Assembly: GCA_046566145.1 (NCBI GenBank)
Contig: JBKHXF010000019.1
Location: forward strand, 1-64,000
Length of the DNA: 64,000 nt
DNA from: JBKHXF01 sp046566145
GTDB lineage: Bacteria > Actinomycetota > Nitriliruptoria > Nitriliruptorales > Nitriliruptoraceae
Reading direction: 5' to 3'
The translations under genes were made by a program, and so were the position numbers. The notes beneath the pieces are model-generated. The model ran no database searches. It was given only the letters and a program-made list of their open reading frames with translations, and was not told where the DNA came from. Shown here one piece after another: positions 1-12,345 of the stretch; position 1 is the stretch's first letter, and every line of letters begins with the position of its first letter.

Positions 1-90
1 GAGGACGTCGAGGTCGAGACCATGCCCGCCCCCCGGGCCCGACGCGGCGAGTCGACCATCATCACCGACGAGGAGCTGGTCGACGCCTGA
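1..90 (+). pseudogene. Inverted duplicate of the 3' end of the 157-507 gene (partial)
   Basis: The + strand reads 29 codons followed by TGA at 88-90. The peptide is identical to the C-terminus of the minus-strand gene at 157-507 (it ends in TDEELVDA). The 5' part, if any, lies outside the window. The copies are identical at the nucleotide level, including wobble positions, so the duplication is either extremely recent or artefactual. Confidence 0.7.
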
Positions 91-156
91 GCGTCTCCCC
101 CACCCACGTCGGTGGCGGCCCCGCGGGGCCGCCTCCGACGTGGGTGGGGGAGACGC
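91..156. terminator. Bidirectional hairpin terminator
   Basis: A 33-bp stem (91-123 / 124-156) with one T-T mismatch and essentially no loop follows the stop codons of both opposed copies of the membrane-protein 3' end. There is no clear U-tract, as is common for terminators in high-GC actinobacteria. Confidence 0.55.
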
Positions 157-507
157 TCAGGCGTCGACCAGCTCCTCGTCGGTGATGATGGTCGACTCGC
201 CGCGTCGGGCCCGGGGGGCGGGCATGGTCTCGACCTCGACGTCCTCGACCTCCATGAGGAGCTCGGCGATGCGGTCGAGCCGCGCCGCGAGCACCCCCGT
301 GGTCTTGCGCATCTCCTGGATGAGGGTCAGGGTCACGCCACCGATGATGAGGCCGATGCCCGCGACGCCGCCGGAGATCAGGAACGGGACCTGCCCCTGC
401 ACGAAGTCGACGCTCGCCGCGCCGTTCCAGGCGAGGGCGATGAGCAGGAACCCGGCGACGAGCATGCCGACGGCGAGGTAGGTCGTGGACTGGGCCGATG
501 CCTTCAT
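157..507 (-). CDS. Small two-helix membrane protein, function unknown
   Basis: A 116-residue protein of unknown function. Two hydrophobic helices are visible at about residues 9-30 (YLAVGMLVAGFLLIALAW) and 42-63 (FLISGGVAGIGLIIGGVTLT). An amphipathic stretch follows (about 64-90) and could form a coiled coil, and then an acidic C-terminal tail. The ATG at 507 is chosen because a GGGAG Shine-Dalgarno-like sequence lies about 12 bases upstream; a longer in-frame extension would be arginine/proline-rich and unlikely. The gene is transcribed away from the rrn operon and ends at the hairpin. Its 3' end is duplicated in inverted orientation at 1-90. I do not recognise a named family. Confidence 0.75.
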   Translation of the reverse strand: MKASAQSTTYLAVGMLVAGFLLIALAWNGAASVDFVQGQVPFLISGGVAGIGLIIGGVTLTLIQEMRKTTGVLAARLDRIAELLMEVEDVEVETMPAPRARRGESTIITDEELVDA

Positions 508-819
508 GGTGGTGGTGTCTCCCTGGGTGGTGGGTGCCGGACGGTCTGCAGCGGTGCGCCGGCTCGGCGTGGCCTCGCGGTACGGGGTTCTGCGTCTGGG
601 GGCCGTTCTCCTGCACACTACAACGCAACTGCGCCGCCCGGGTGACGCGTGGGGGCGCGGTGTCGGAGGCGCCCGGATGGTCCGGTCGTGCGCGGGGCGC
701 CCGCGCTCGTGCGGCAGGTTGGCGGTCCTCCGACGGTGCTGGGTACGGTGCGTCCAGCGCCGCGGGGCAAGCCCCACGACGCACCGGGGAACCGTCCCTC
801 ACGGGCGCGGAACGCCGGT

Positions 820-848
820 TTGACACCTCCGAGATCGCAGCCTACAGT
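820..848 (+). promoter_or_regulatory. rrn promoter P1
   Basis: TTGACA (820-825), a 17-base spacer, then TACAGT (843-848): a near-consensus primary-sigma promoter about 410 bases upstream of 16S. It is the better of two tandem promoters, as expected for a strong rRNA operon. Confidence 0.8.
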
Positions 849-888
849 GCTGCAGCCCCCGAACGGCCGCTCCGGCGACCCGCTCGGG

Positions 889-917
889 TTGACACTCGGA
901 GAGCGGGGAGTCACACT
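889..917 (+). promoter_or_regulatory. rrn promoter P2
   Basis: A second TTGACA (889-894) is followed after 17 bases by CACACT (912-917). The -35 is perfect and the -10 is weak. Spacing and position argue for a second tandem rrn promoter. Confidence 0.55.
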
Positions 918-1045
918 CCCCGACCCCGCCTTCCAGAGGCGGGTAGGCGGACCACGGTCCGCCGCGGTAGCGGCATCTCAGCCGGAAGCCGCTCCAGCTG
1001 CAGCGATGCGGCATGGACGGAACCCGACTGCGCCGCGAACGCCGC

Positions 1046-1065
1046 TCCTTGAGAACTGCACAGCG
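1046..1065 (+). promoter_or_regulatory. boxA-like antitermination leader (pre-16S)
   Basis: The element TCCTTGAGAACTGCACAGCG resembles actinobacterial boxA leaders. A near copy (TCCTTGAGAACTCCATAGCG) lies at 3081-3100 before 23S. In both places it overlaps the 5' arm of the long rRNA processing stem, as is usual for rrn boxA/boxC regions that bind Nus antitermination factors. Confidence 0.7.
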
Positions 1066-1069
1066 TGCC
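1056..1069 (+). other. 16S precursor processing stem, 5' arm (pairs with 2971-2984)
   Basis: CTGCACAGCGTGCC at 1056-1069 is the exact reverse complement of 2971-2984 in the 16S-23S spacer, and pairing continues imperfectly outward. The two arms flank the 16S gene, which is the arrangement cleaved by RNase III in rRNA precursors. Confidence 0.8.
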
Positions 1070-1258
1070 AAAAGCCAGTGCCGCGTGACCGCGAGGTCAC
1101 GCAGCCCCGTCAGGTGGAACGGCTCTTCGGAGCCTGCAATCCTGGCGAGTTTGAGTAGTACCGCTCTGGCGAGCTCCCCTCGAGGGAGTGGTCAGAGCAC
1201 CCCATTAAGAGCTGATCAGTCAGCTCTCCTTGATCAGAACCTAACGGTTTTCGATCTC

Positions 1259-2781
<1,523 letters not shown>

Positions 2782-3080
2782 GGAGCAACCACCGACACGC
2801 TCGAGCCGAACGCGCTCGAGGTGTCGAGTTACTCCGTGAACCACTGGTTAATCACACATCCGGTCCGAGCTTGGAGCTCCGCCGGGGGAGTCCTCCCACC
2901 AACCTGCTTCGGCAGGTGGAACGTGGGATCGAGGATGCGACCCGGACGAGTTTCCCCGCGGATGACTGTGGGCACGCTGTGCAGCTCTGAGGGAGCATTC
3001 CCTCTGAGCGTGACACCTCCTCCCTGGTGAACCGTCAGCCGTACGCGAGCTGGCAGGCGCCGGGTACAGGTGTCGGACGG

Positions 3081-3100
3081 TCCTTGAGAACTCCATAGCG
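3081..3100 (+). promoter_or_regulatory. boxA-like element (pre-23S)
   Basis: TCCTTGAGAACTCCATAGCG matches the pre-16S leader element at 1046-1065 in 17 of 20 positions. It lies immediately upstream of the 23S gene, where it could reload antitermination factors. Confidence 0.65.
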
Positions 3101-3109
3101 AGCGCGAGC
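3088..3109 (+). other. 23S precursor processing stem, 5' arm (pairs with 6178-6199)
   Basis: The 22 bases at 3088-3109 are the exact reverse complement of 6178-6199, just beyond the 23S 3' end. This is the long precursor stem bracketing 23S rRNA, an expected RNase III substrate. Confidence 0.85.
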
Positions 3110-3116
3110 ATCTCTA

Positions 3117-6171
<3,055 letters not shown>

Positions 6172-6177
6172 GCTCAC

Positions 6178-6199
6178 GCTCGCGCTCGCTATGGAGTTC
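6178..6199 (+). other. 23S precursor processing stem, 3' arm
   Basis: Exact reverse complement of 3088-3109. The following spacer to 5S (6200-6298) contains no tRNA. Confidence 0.85.
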
Positions 6200-6298
6200 A
6201 TCCTTGACCGTCCCCGCATCTCGCGGGCGGCAGACAACGGATGTGTTCCTCATATGGAACCATCCCGCACAGAGTCCCCGCTGGAGATGCATCAGATC

Positions 6299-6414
6299 TC
6301 CCGTGGTCATAGCGGAGGGGTCACACCCGGTCACATTCCGAACCCGGAAGTTAAGCCCTCCAGCGCCGATGGTACTGCCGGGGCAACCCGGTGGGAGAGT
6401 AGGTCGCCGCGGGA
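6299..6414 (+). rRNA. rrf: 5S ribosomal RNA
   Basis: About 116 nt. The terminal helix pairs TCCCG (6299) with CGGGA (ending 6414), and the internal landmarks CATTCCGAACCCGGAAGTTAAG and GATGGTACTGC are present. It is the third gene of the rrn operon and is followed at once by a terminator. Confidence 0.95.
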
Positions 6415-6423
6415 ACCTTCTAC

Positions 6424-6460
6424 GTGGAGCCGCCCCTTCGGGGGCGGCTCCACTGTTTCT
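6424..6460 (+). terminator. rrn operon terminator
   Basis: A perfect 13-bp stem (6424-6436 / 6441-6453) closed by a TTCG tetraloop and followed by TGTTTCT. This is a strong intrinsic terminator 10 bases after 5S. Confidence 0.9.
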
Positions 6461-6539
6461 CCCCCGAAACCGTCCCGATCGGGCGACCCCCCGGTCCGGG
6501 ATCCACCACCCTTCCCGACCCGACGGCGTGGAGCACGAC

Positions 6540-7547
6540 ATGGCAGGAGCAGGCGAGGACCGACGTGGCGGCGGCGAGGACGCCGGCCGACGCGGGGGCG
6601 CGCCCCGGCGTGGGACCGGCGGGCAGGGCCGTCGTGACGGGCAGTCCGCCCGCGGTGGCCAGGGCCGGACGTCTGGCTCCACCGGCGGCGCGAACCGCCA
6701 GGGAGGTGGCGACCGTCGCGGCGGCGGTCCCGCGCAGACGGAGCGGGGCGGTGGCACGCCCATCGGGGGACCCGGCGGCTCCCGCGAGCCGGTCGGGCTC
6801 GAGCGCGCCCGTCAGACTCCGGGCGCACCCCCCCGGCGCACCCCCCCGACCGGGGGCGGTGAGCAGAAGGTCCCCCCGCCCCGGCTGCCGGAGGACTTCG
6901 ACGGCGAGGTGTCGCGCGTCGTCCGCAAGGACCTCGCTCGGGCGATCCCGCGCAAGGAGGTCGCCGAGCAGGCCCAGCGGGCGATGGCCTGGGTGACCAT
7001 GTGCCTCGAGGCACGCGACGGCGCCGAGGCGATGCCCGCGCTGCGCTGGCTCAAGCAGGTCGCCCCTCGGCTCCCGCTGGTGCGCGAGGCCCTGGGCGCG
7101 GCCCTCTACCTCGAGGAGCGCTACGCCGACGCCCTCACCGAGCTGCAGACCTACCGGCGGTTCACCGACGCCGAGGACCAGAACCACCTGATCGCCGACT
7201 GCCTGCGCGCGCTCGACCGCAACACCGAGCGCATCCCCGGGCTCGTCGAGGCGATGCAGCGCGACGACGTCCCCCTCGACCGGCGCCTCGAGGGCCTCAT
7301 CGTGTGGTCGTCGTGGCTCGCCGACCAGGGTGACGTCGGGGCCGCCCGTGCCGTCCTGCGCCCGGCCCTCGACCAGCACGACCCTGGCCCGGACGTCGAG
7401 GAGCACCACCTGCGCCTCTGGTACGTCGCCGCGGACCTGGCCGAGCGCGCCGGCGACGACGACGGCGCACGGCGCTGGTTCGGCCGCATCGTGGACGCCG
7501 CCGACGGGTTCTACGACGCCGAGGAGCGGCTGGAGTCGCTGGGCTGA
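6540..7547 (+). CDS. Tetratricopeptide-repeat protein with Gly/Arg-rich N-terminus
   Basis: A 335-residue protein. The first 110 or so residues are low-complexity (Gly, Arg, Pro, Ala) and look disordered. From about residue 115 on there are helix-turn-helix repeats of TPR type (for example EALGAALYLEERYADAL and DLAERAGDDDGARRWFGRI). Proteins of this type are scaffolds for protein-protein contacts; the partner is unknown. The reading frame is open well upstream into the 5S region, so I place the start at ATG 6540, after a GGAG about 8 bases upstream. It lies alone between the rrn terminator and a convergent MBL-fold gene. Cytoplasmic; no signal peptide. Confidence 0.8.
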   Translation: MAGAGEDRRGGGEDAGRRGGAPRRGTGGQGRRDGQSARGGQGRTSGSTGGANRQGGGDRRGGGPAQTERGGGTPIGGPGGSREPVGLERARQTPGAPPRRTPPTGGGEQKVPPPRLPEDFDGEVSRVVRKDLARAIPRKEVAEQAQRAMAWVTMCLEARDGAEAMPALRWLKQVAPRLPLVREALGAALYLEERYADALTELQTYRRFTDAEDQNHLIADCLRALDRNTERIPGLVEAMQRDDVPLDRRLEGLIVWSSWLADQGDVGAARAVLRPALDQHDPGPDVEEHHLRLWYVAADLAERAGDDDGARRWFGRIVDAADGFYDAEERLESLG

Positions 7548-7556
7548 CCGGACGGA

Positions 7557-8576
7557 TCAGCCCACGGGGGTGAGCGTCCCCTCGTCGCGGCGCGTGAAGT
7601 AGCGGATGAGCCCGGCGGCGTTGGACTCGAAGCCGCTGAGCAGCTCGATCCGCTGCTGCGCCTCCGGGTCCGTCTCCAGCACGGTGCGGTCGAGCTCGTC
7701 GGCGAACCGCTGGCGCAGCGTCTCGGCGACGTGGTCGAGCTCGGTGCCGGTCGGGGCCGGCAGGCCGTGGGCCTCGTGCCAGGCCGCCTCGGCGGTCGCG
7801 GCCCACAGCCGCAGGCGCTCGTCGGCCTCCGCGAGCGCCTCGTCCGGCGGGTCCACCGGCCCGTAGTGGGCCAGGTAGATCCGGGCCGGCTCCCGCCGGC
7901 GGTAGCGCTCGATGGAGCTCAGGGCCGCCTCGAGGTGGAAGTCCGCCGGCGGCGTCGCGGGCCGCAGCACCGACATCCCGGGCAGCTTCACCCCGACCGA
8001 GTCGCCCGAGAAGATCGCCCCCGTCTCGGAGTCGTGCACCCCGATGTGGTGCTTCGCGTGCCCGGGCGTGTAGATGAGCTCGAGGGTGCGGCCACCCCCG
8101 AGGTCGACCGTGTCGCCGTCCGCGACGCCGAGCAGCCGCTCGGCCGGGATCGGCGTCGAGTCGCCGTACACGACGTCGTACAGCTCGCCGTAGACCTTCG
8201 CCGCCGAGGCGTTGAGCCGCGACGGGTCGTGCATGTGCCGGGCACCGACCTCGCTGACCACCACCGTCGCGTTCGGGAACGCCGCGGCCACGTCGCCTGC
8301 GCCGCCGGCGTGGTCCAGGTGGATGTGGGTCAGCACCAGGTAGGCGAGGTCGTCGGGGTCCATCCCGAGCGAGCGGAGCCCGGCGATGACGTTCTCGATG
8401 GACAGCGCCGGCCCGCACTCGACCAGCGCCGGTCGTGGCGCGGTCAGCAGGTAGCCCGCCGTGACCGACGTCATCCCGCCCGTGAGCGTGTCGATGGCGA
8501 TGACGCCGTCGTCGTACGTCTCGGTCGGCGGTGCCGCCACCGGCTCGCGCTCGCCCGTCGCCTGCTCGTCCGTCAC
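7557..8576 (-). CDS. MBL-fold metallo-hydrolase
   Basis: A 339-residue metallo-beta-lactamase-fold hydrolase. The zinc motif HxHxDH is at about residues 84-89 (THIHLDH). Further ligands are expected in TPGHAKHHIG, the Asp of FSGDSVG and the His of LAHYGP. This combination is typical of glyoxalase II-like and related hydrolases; the substrate cannot be told from sequence. The start is GTG at 8576, with a -10-like TAGGGT about 30 bases upstream (8607-8612 on the minus strand). It converges on the TPR gene with only 9 bases between stops. Soluble, cytoplasmic. Confidence 0.9.
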   Translation of the reverse strand: MTDEQATGEREPVAAPPTETYDDGVIAIDTLTGGMTSVTAGYLLTAPRPALVECGPALSIENVIAGLRSLGMDPDDLAYLVLTHIHLDHAGGAGDVAAAFPNATVVVSEVGARHMHDPSRLNASAAKVYGELYDVVYGDSTPIPAERLLGVADGDTVDLGGGRTLELIYTPGHAKHHIGVHDSETGAIFSGDSVGVKLPGMSVLRPATPPADFHLEAALSSIERYRRREPARIYLAHYGPVDPPDEALAEADERLRLWAATAEAAWHEAHGLPAPTGTELDHVAETLRQRFADELDRTVLETDPEAQQRIELLSGFESNAAGLIRYFTRRDEGTLTPVG

Positions 8577-8617
8577 GTCCGCTCCCTCGTGCCGTGGGTG
8601 GCGGACCCTACCGGCGC

Positions 8618-9637
8618 TCAGGAGAGCTGCTCGGGCTCCTCGTCCTGGTCCTCCTCGGCGCTCGGGTCGTCCTCGAGCGACGGCCGGTCCTCACCGAGGA
8701 TGCCGACGTGCACGATGGCCTCACCGGGGGAGACCAGCGGCAGCGTGGTCGCGCCGATCACCACGCCCGTGTACGGGCTCGTGACCGTCGCCCGCTCCTC
8801 CCCGAGCGGCGACGTCGTGGTCCACAGCGCCTGGCCCTCGACGACCGGCTCGCCCGGTCCCACGTGCACGTCGAGGATGCCGCCGCGCTCCGCCCGGACC
8901 CAGCGGGACTCGTGCATCTCGACCGGCGGGGCCGTCGCCACCGGCGCACGCTCGACGACGCCCAGGTGGGCGAGCACCCGCAGGGTCCCGTCGCGCGCCA
9001 CCGTGATGGCCTCCTCGTCGAAGCGCAGGGCCTCGCCGGCCTCGTAGGTCAGCACCGACACGCCGGCGGCGCCGGCGACCTCGCGCAGCGACCCGGGCCG
9101 CAGCGACGCGTCGAGCACGTACGGCGGGGCGAACGCCCGGGCGAGCTCCCGGGCGCGAGGGTCGCTCGCGTCGACCCGGAGCTGCGGCACGTTGGTGCGA
9201 CGGTTCGCGGCCGTGTGCAGGTCGATGCCGACGTCCGAGCCGCTCACCACCTCGTCCATCAGCAGGCGCGCGACCCGCGACGCCATCGACCCGCCGTGGC
9301 TGCCCGGGAACGAGCGGTTCAGGTCGCGCCGGTCCGGCAGGTACCGCGAGTGGATCTGCGCCCCGAGGACGTTGACGATCGGCACGACGATGACGGTGCC
9401 GCACATCTCGGCCGGGTCGAGCAGCGCGAGCAGCTCCTGGCAGACCGCGATGCCGATGAGCTCGTCGCCGTGGATGGCCGCCGTGACGAACACGCGCGGG
9501 CCCGGCTCCGCCCCGTGGAGGACCGCCATCGGGATCGTGGTCCGGTCGCCCGTGTACGACTCCGAGGCCAGCGGCGTGATGTCGCGGCGCAGGCCCGGCG
9601 GCACCTCGACGCCGGCGACGAGCAACGGTCCGACCAT
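8618..9637 (-). CDS. Succinylglutamate desuccinylase/aspartoacylase family protein (M14-like)
   Basis: A 339-residue zinc deacylase/carboxypeptidase-like protein. Zinc ligands are visible as H56 and E59 in AAIHGDELIG and the later His in GIDLHTAA. The substrate-binding Asn-Arg is in DLNRSFPG. The C-terminal third is a beta-rich domain and an acidic tail. Members act on N-acyl amino acids or peptides. The gene sits 29 bases downstream of a retropepsin-like zinc protease homologue (9667-10134), the same pairing seen around rimK-type peptide-ligase systems, although no ligase is present here. Start ATG 9637. Confidence 0.88.
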   Translation of the reverse strand: MVGPLLVAGVEVPPGLRRDITPLASESYTGDRTTIPMAVLHGAEPGPRVFVTAAIHGDELIGIAVCQELLALLDPAEMCGTVIVVPIVNVLGAQIHSRYLPDRRDLNRSFPGSHGGSMASRVARLLMDEVVSGSDVGIDLHTAANRRTNVPQLRVDASDPRARELARAFAPPYVLDASLRPGSLREVAGAAGVSVLTYEAGEALRFDEEAITVARDGTLRVLAHLGVVERAPVATAPPVEMHESRWVRAERGGILDVHVGPGEPVVEGQALWTTTSPLGEERATVTSPYTGVVIGATTLPLVSPGEAIVHVGILGEDRPSLEDDPSAEEDQDEEPEQLS

Positions 9638-9666
9638 GGGCTTCGCCTCGCGTGGGGTCGTGCGGG

Positions 9667-10134
9667 TCAGTGGCCGACGGTCGTGTCGAGGTCGCTGACC
9701 ACGTACCCGCGTCCCGGGTCGATGGTGCAGCGACCCGCCAGCGCGCGCCGGCCCAGCAGCATCAGGAAGTTCATCCCCGAGCGGTCCGTCACGGTGACAT
9801 CGGTGACCACGTCGACGGGTCCGACCACCACGCGCGTCCGGATGAAGGGTCGCTCCTCGGGGCGGGCACGCGTGTCGCGGACCCGTCGCAGGCCGGCCGC
9901 CGGCACGGTCAGTCGGTTGGACCGCGGGTGCGACCGGGGCCCGTGCAGCACCGTGAACCCGAGGATCGGGAGCTCCTCGCCGTCGAGCTCGTGCGTGCCG
10001 ACGACCTCGAGGTCCTCCACGTGCAGCGCGGAGGAGCGCGCCCCCGTGTCGAGCTTCACCCGCAACCGCGGGATGTCGAGCTCGGGCAGGGCGGCCTGCT
10101 CCTTCCAGCCGAGGACCGGCAGCGGCGTGGACAC
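9667..10134 (-). CDS. Retropepsin-like / putative ATP-dependent zinc protease family protein
   Basis: A 155-residue protein of the Zn_protease (RimB-like) family. The key motif is KLDTGARSSALH with D29-T30-G31-A32, the Asp-Thr-Gly of single-lobe retropepsin folds. Conserved segments RRVRDTR and NFLMLLGRRAL follow. The family often neighbours RimK glutamate ligases and M14-like desuccinylases; here only the latter is adjacent, just downstream in the same orientation. No signal peptide. A TAGCCT hexamer about 48 bases upstream could be the -10. Whether it is proteolytic or ATP-dependent is not shown by sequence. Confidence 0.85.
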   Translation of the reverse strand: MSTPLPVLGWKEQAALPELDIPRLRVKLDTGARSSALHVEDLEVVGTHELDGEELPILGFTVLHGPRSHPRSNRLTVPAAGLRRVRDTRARPEERPFIRTRVVVGPVDVVTDVTVTDRSGMNFLMLLGRRALAGRCTIDPGRGYVVSDLDTTVGH

Positions 10135-10209
10135 GGCGGGCTCTCGGGGTCGGCGGCGAGGACACGGGACGTGCCCGCCGAGGCTAGCCAGCCCGTCGCC
10201 GCCGGCCCG

Positions 10210-11004
10210 TCACCCGCCGCGTCGCGGCGGGTGGAACTGCGGGACCCCTCGCCGGCGCCGGCGGTCGTCGAGCAGCAGCAGGAGCACCACGCCGGCGAGG
10301 AAGCCCGCGACGTGCGCGGAGTACGCCACGCCGGAGTCGACCGCCGGCTCGGCCGACGCGAGGACCTGCAGCACGAACCACCCGCCGAGGATCAGCCAGG
10401 CCGGCACCGTGATGATCGCGGCGACCAGGAACCACGAGCGCATCGCGATGCCCGGCAGGATCGACACGAGGTAGAGCGGGAAGCCCGCGATCGCGTGGAC
10501 CCGGGCCCGGGGGTACAGCAGCACGTAGGCGCCCAGCACCGCCGCGACCGCGCCCGACGCGCCGAGCAGCGGCGTGCTCGAGCCGAGGTTCAGCACGGCG
10601 AAGGCCGCCGTCGCGACCGCCCCGCCACCGAGGTAGAAGCCGAGGAAGCGCAGGTGGCCGAGCCGGTCCTCGACGTTGTTGCCGAACACCAGCAGGTAGA
10701 CCATGTTGCCGCCGAGGTGCACCAGCGAGCCGTGGAGGAACATCGCGGTGACCAGGCTCGCGAGGACCGACTTCTCGCCGATCGCGGCCGCGCAGGAGCC
10801 GATGACCTCGGCGGCCTGCCCCTCGGAGAGCTGGTCCAGGCCGGTCAGCTCCGCCGGGATCGCAGCCCATCGGAACAGGAACGCGGCCTCCTCGCACCCG
10901 CCACGGGGCTGCAGCAGCAGGAAGACCGCGACGTTGATGGCGACCAGCACGCCCGTGACCCACCCGCGCCGGCGGGCCGGGTTGACGTCCCCGATCGGCA
11001 GCAC
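10210..11004 (-). CDS. Rhomboid family intramembrane serine protease
   Basis: A 264-residue membrane protein with about six transmembrane helices. The catalytic Ser is S150 in LLGASGAV, the catalytic His is H231 in YSAHVAGF, and the oxyanion-side HxxxN segment is HLGGNMVYL. It cleaves transmembrane substrates within the bilayer; substrates are unknown. The N-terminal start at 11004 (GTG-type context MLPIGDVNP) lies 10 bases after the stop of the SCP2-like gene, so the two are probably co-transcribed leftwards. The tail is Arg-rich and cytoplasmic. Confidence 0.92.
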   Translation of the reverse strand: MLPIGDVNPARRRGWVTGVLVAINVAVFLLLQPRGGCEEAAFLFRWAAIPAELTGLDQLSEGQAAEVIGSCAAAIGEKSVLASLVTAMFLHGSLVHLGGNMVYLLVFGNNVEDRLGHLRFLGFYLGGGAVATAAFAVLNLGSSTPLLGASGAVAAVLGAYVLLYPRARVHAIAGFPLYLVSILPGIAMRSWFLVAAIITVPAWLILGGWFVLQVLASAEPAVDSGVAYSAHVAGFLAGVVLLLLLDDRRRRRGVPQFHPPRRGG

Positions 11005-11014
11005 GTCCGGCCGG

Positions 11015-11356
11015 CTACAGCGCGGCGCGCAGGCGCAGCATGTCGGTCATCGACGCGTGCACCCGGATGCGCTGGCTGGTGTAGGCCCTCGAGAAGTCGA
11101 GCTCGCCGTCGGCCAGCGCGATCAGGTCGTCCGAGTCGACCACCAGGCGGATGTCGGGGCGCCGCACCGCCGGGCCGGCCTCGATCTCGGACAGCTCGCC
11201 GTGCGACCACGTGGCGTGCCAGGTCAGGCCCAGGTCGGGGCACTCCGCCTCGATCAGCCGCTTCGAGGGCATCATCGAGCGGTAGGCCGGGTCGATTCGG
11301 TCGAGCCGGCCGATGAGCAGCGCGATGGTGCGCTCGACCTCGTCGACGGATGCCAC
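11015..11356 (-). CDS. SCP2 sterol-binding-domain-like small protein
   Basis: A 113-residue protein resembling the SCP2/alkyl-sulfatase C-terminal fold. A short helical N-terminus (TIALLIGRLDRI) is followed by the strand pattern ending in PDIRLVVDSDDLIALADGEL and a final helix. Such domains bind lipids; a ligand is not evident. I choose GTG 11356 because it removes an Arg/His-rich upstream extension and has GGGAG about 12 bases upstream. It is the first gene of a two-gene unit with the rhomboid protease. The stop is TAG, uncommon in this window. Confidence 0.65.
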   Translation of the reverse strand: MASVDEVERTIALLIGRLDRIDPAYRSMMPSKRLIEAECPDLGLTWHATWSHGELSEIEAGPAVRRPDIRLVVDSDDLIALADGELDFSRAYTSQRIRVHASMTDMLRLRAAL

Positions 11357-11534
11357 GGTGTGGTGCGTCTCCCTGTGTGCCGCCGGGCGCGGGGTGCGGC
11401 GCCGGTGCGGGTGGTGGGCGCGGCCGGTGCCACCACGCGGTCGGGACCGTAGCACCGTGACACCGGCCGACCGGGCGGGTGGAACGCGTCCGCCGGGTGC
11501 GCGACGATGCGGCTCCACCCAGCAGGAGGCACGC

Positions 11535-12302
11535 GTGCGACGACTGCTCCCCGACCCCGACCCCGGCGAGCATCCCGTCGGGGAGGCCTACGCCGGGCTC
11601 GTTTTGCCCGCGCCGGCCGCCGGCCGGGCGACCCACGTCGCCCTCGGGATGGTGAGCTCCGTGGACGGGGCCGCCTCCATCGACGGCACGTCCGGGGCGC
11701 TCGGCGGCGAGGCCGACGGGGTCGCGTTCCGGGCCCTGCGCGCCGCGTGCGACGCCATCGTCGTCGGGGCCGGGACCGTCCGCGCCGAGGACTACGGGCC
11801 GCCCACCGGCGACGAGGCACGGCGCCGCCGGCGCGCCGCGGCCGGGCTCGCGCCCGTGCCGCGCCTGGTGGTGGTGTCGGGGAGCCTCTCGCTCGATCCG
11901 TCGGCGCGGATCCTGTCCGACCCCGACCACCCGCCCCTGCTCGTCGGCACCACCGCGGCACGCCACCGGGATCCCGACCGTGTCGCCGCGCTCGAGCAGC
12001 GCGCCGAGGTCGTGCTGCTCGACGCCGACCGGGTGGACCCCGCGGCCCTGCTCGAGGTGTGCGCCGAGCGGGGGCTCGTCCGGCTGATGGTCGAGGGCGG
12101 GCCGGGGCTCAACGCCCAGCTCCTCGCCGCCGGCGTCGTCGACGAGCTCTTCCTCACGCTCGCACCCCGGCTCGCCGGCGCGAGCGAGCACCGCATCGTC
12201 GACGGCTCCCTGCCGGACGCGCCGGTCGAGCTGACGCTGACCTCGCTGCTCGAGCACGAGGGGGAGCTGCTGCTCCGGTACGGCGTGGCGCGCCCTCGCT
12301 AG
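11535..12302 (+). CDS. Pyrimidine reductase / RibD C-terminal (dihydrofolate-reductase-fold) protein
   Basis: A 255-residue protein of the RibD_C/DHFR-like superfamily. Visible motifs are VALGMVSSVDGAAS near residue 35, DAIVVGAGTVRAEDYGP near 75, and LMVEGGPGLNAQLL near 185, which form the NADPH and substrate pocket in riboflavin-pathway reductases. There is no N-terminal deaminase domain, so it is a stand-alone reductase as in Mycobacterium Rv2671-like proteins. The start is GTG 11535, 5 bases after a consensus AGGAGG. The TAG stop overlaps a possible -10 (TAGGCT, 12300-12305) for the next gene. Confidence 0.85.
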   Translation: MRRLLPDPDPGEHPVGEAYAGLVLPAPAAGRATHVALGMVSSVDGAASIDGTSGALGGEADGVAFRALRAACDAIVVGAGTVRAEDYGPPTGDEARRRRRAAAGLAPVPRLVVVSGSLSLDPSARILSDPDHPPLLVGTTAARHRDPDRVAALEQRAEVVLLDADRVDPAALLEVCAERGLVRLMVEGGPGLNAQLLAAGVVDELFLTLAPRLAGASEHRIVDGSLPDAPVELTLTSLLEHEGELLLRYGVARPR

Positions 12303-12345
12303 GCTCGGGCGCGGCCCCGACCGGGGCGGGAGACCAGGAGCCACG

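Larger units (their letters stand above)
1..246. repeat. Near-perfect 246-bp palindrome at the window edge
   Basis: Positions 1-123 are the reverse complement of 124-246 with a single mismatch (T113 opposite T134). The centre lies between 123 and 124. The inner 66 bp look like an ordinary bidirectional terminator hairpin. The outer arms carry two opposed copies of the last 29 codons of the membrane-protein gene that ends at 157. The match continues to base 1, so the true length is unknown. A fold-back assembly or amplification artefact at a contig end is the simplest explanation; a hairpin telomere or a real inverted duplication is possible. Confidence 0.95.
508..1258. other. rrn upstream region and leader, no protein gene
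   Basis: About 750 bases with no convincing coding region. It holds the 5' side of the divergent membrane-protein gene, two TTGACA promoters at 820-848 and 889-917, the boxA-like leader at 1046-1065, the 5' arm of the 16S processing stem (1056-1069) and a small hairpin (GAGCTGA/TCAGCTC, 1209-1226) just upstream of 16S. I see no other element. Confidence 0.7.
2782..3116 (+). other. 16S-23S internal transcribed spacer without tRNA
   Basis: A 335-base spacer. I read it for cloverleaf-like structures and found no tRNA-Ile, tRNA-Ala or other tRNA. It holds a bulged hairpin just after 16S (2793-2826), the 3' arm of the 16S processing stem (2971-2984), the second boxA-like element (3081-3100) and the 5' arm of the 23S processing stem (3088-3109). 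Confidence 0.8.

Noticed and set aside
2782..3116. Possible tRNA in the 16S-23S spacer
   Set aside because: Neither tRNA-Ile nor tRNA-Ala features (T-loop GTTCGA, cloverleaf arms) could be found; stems there belong to rRNA processing.
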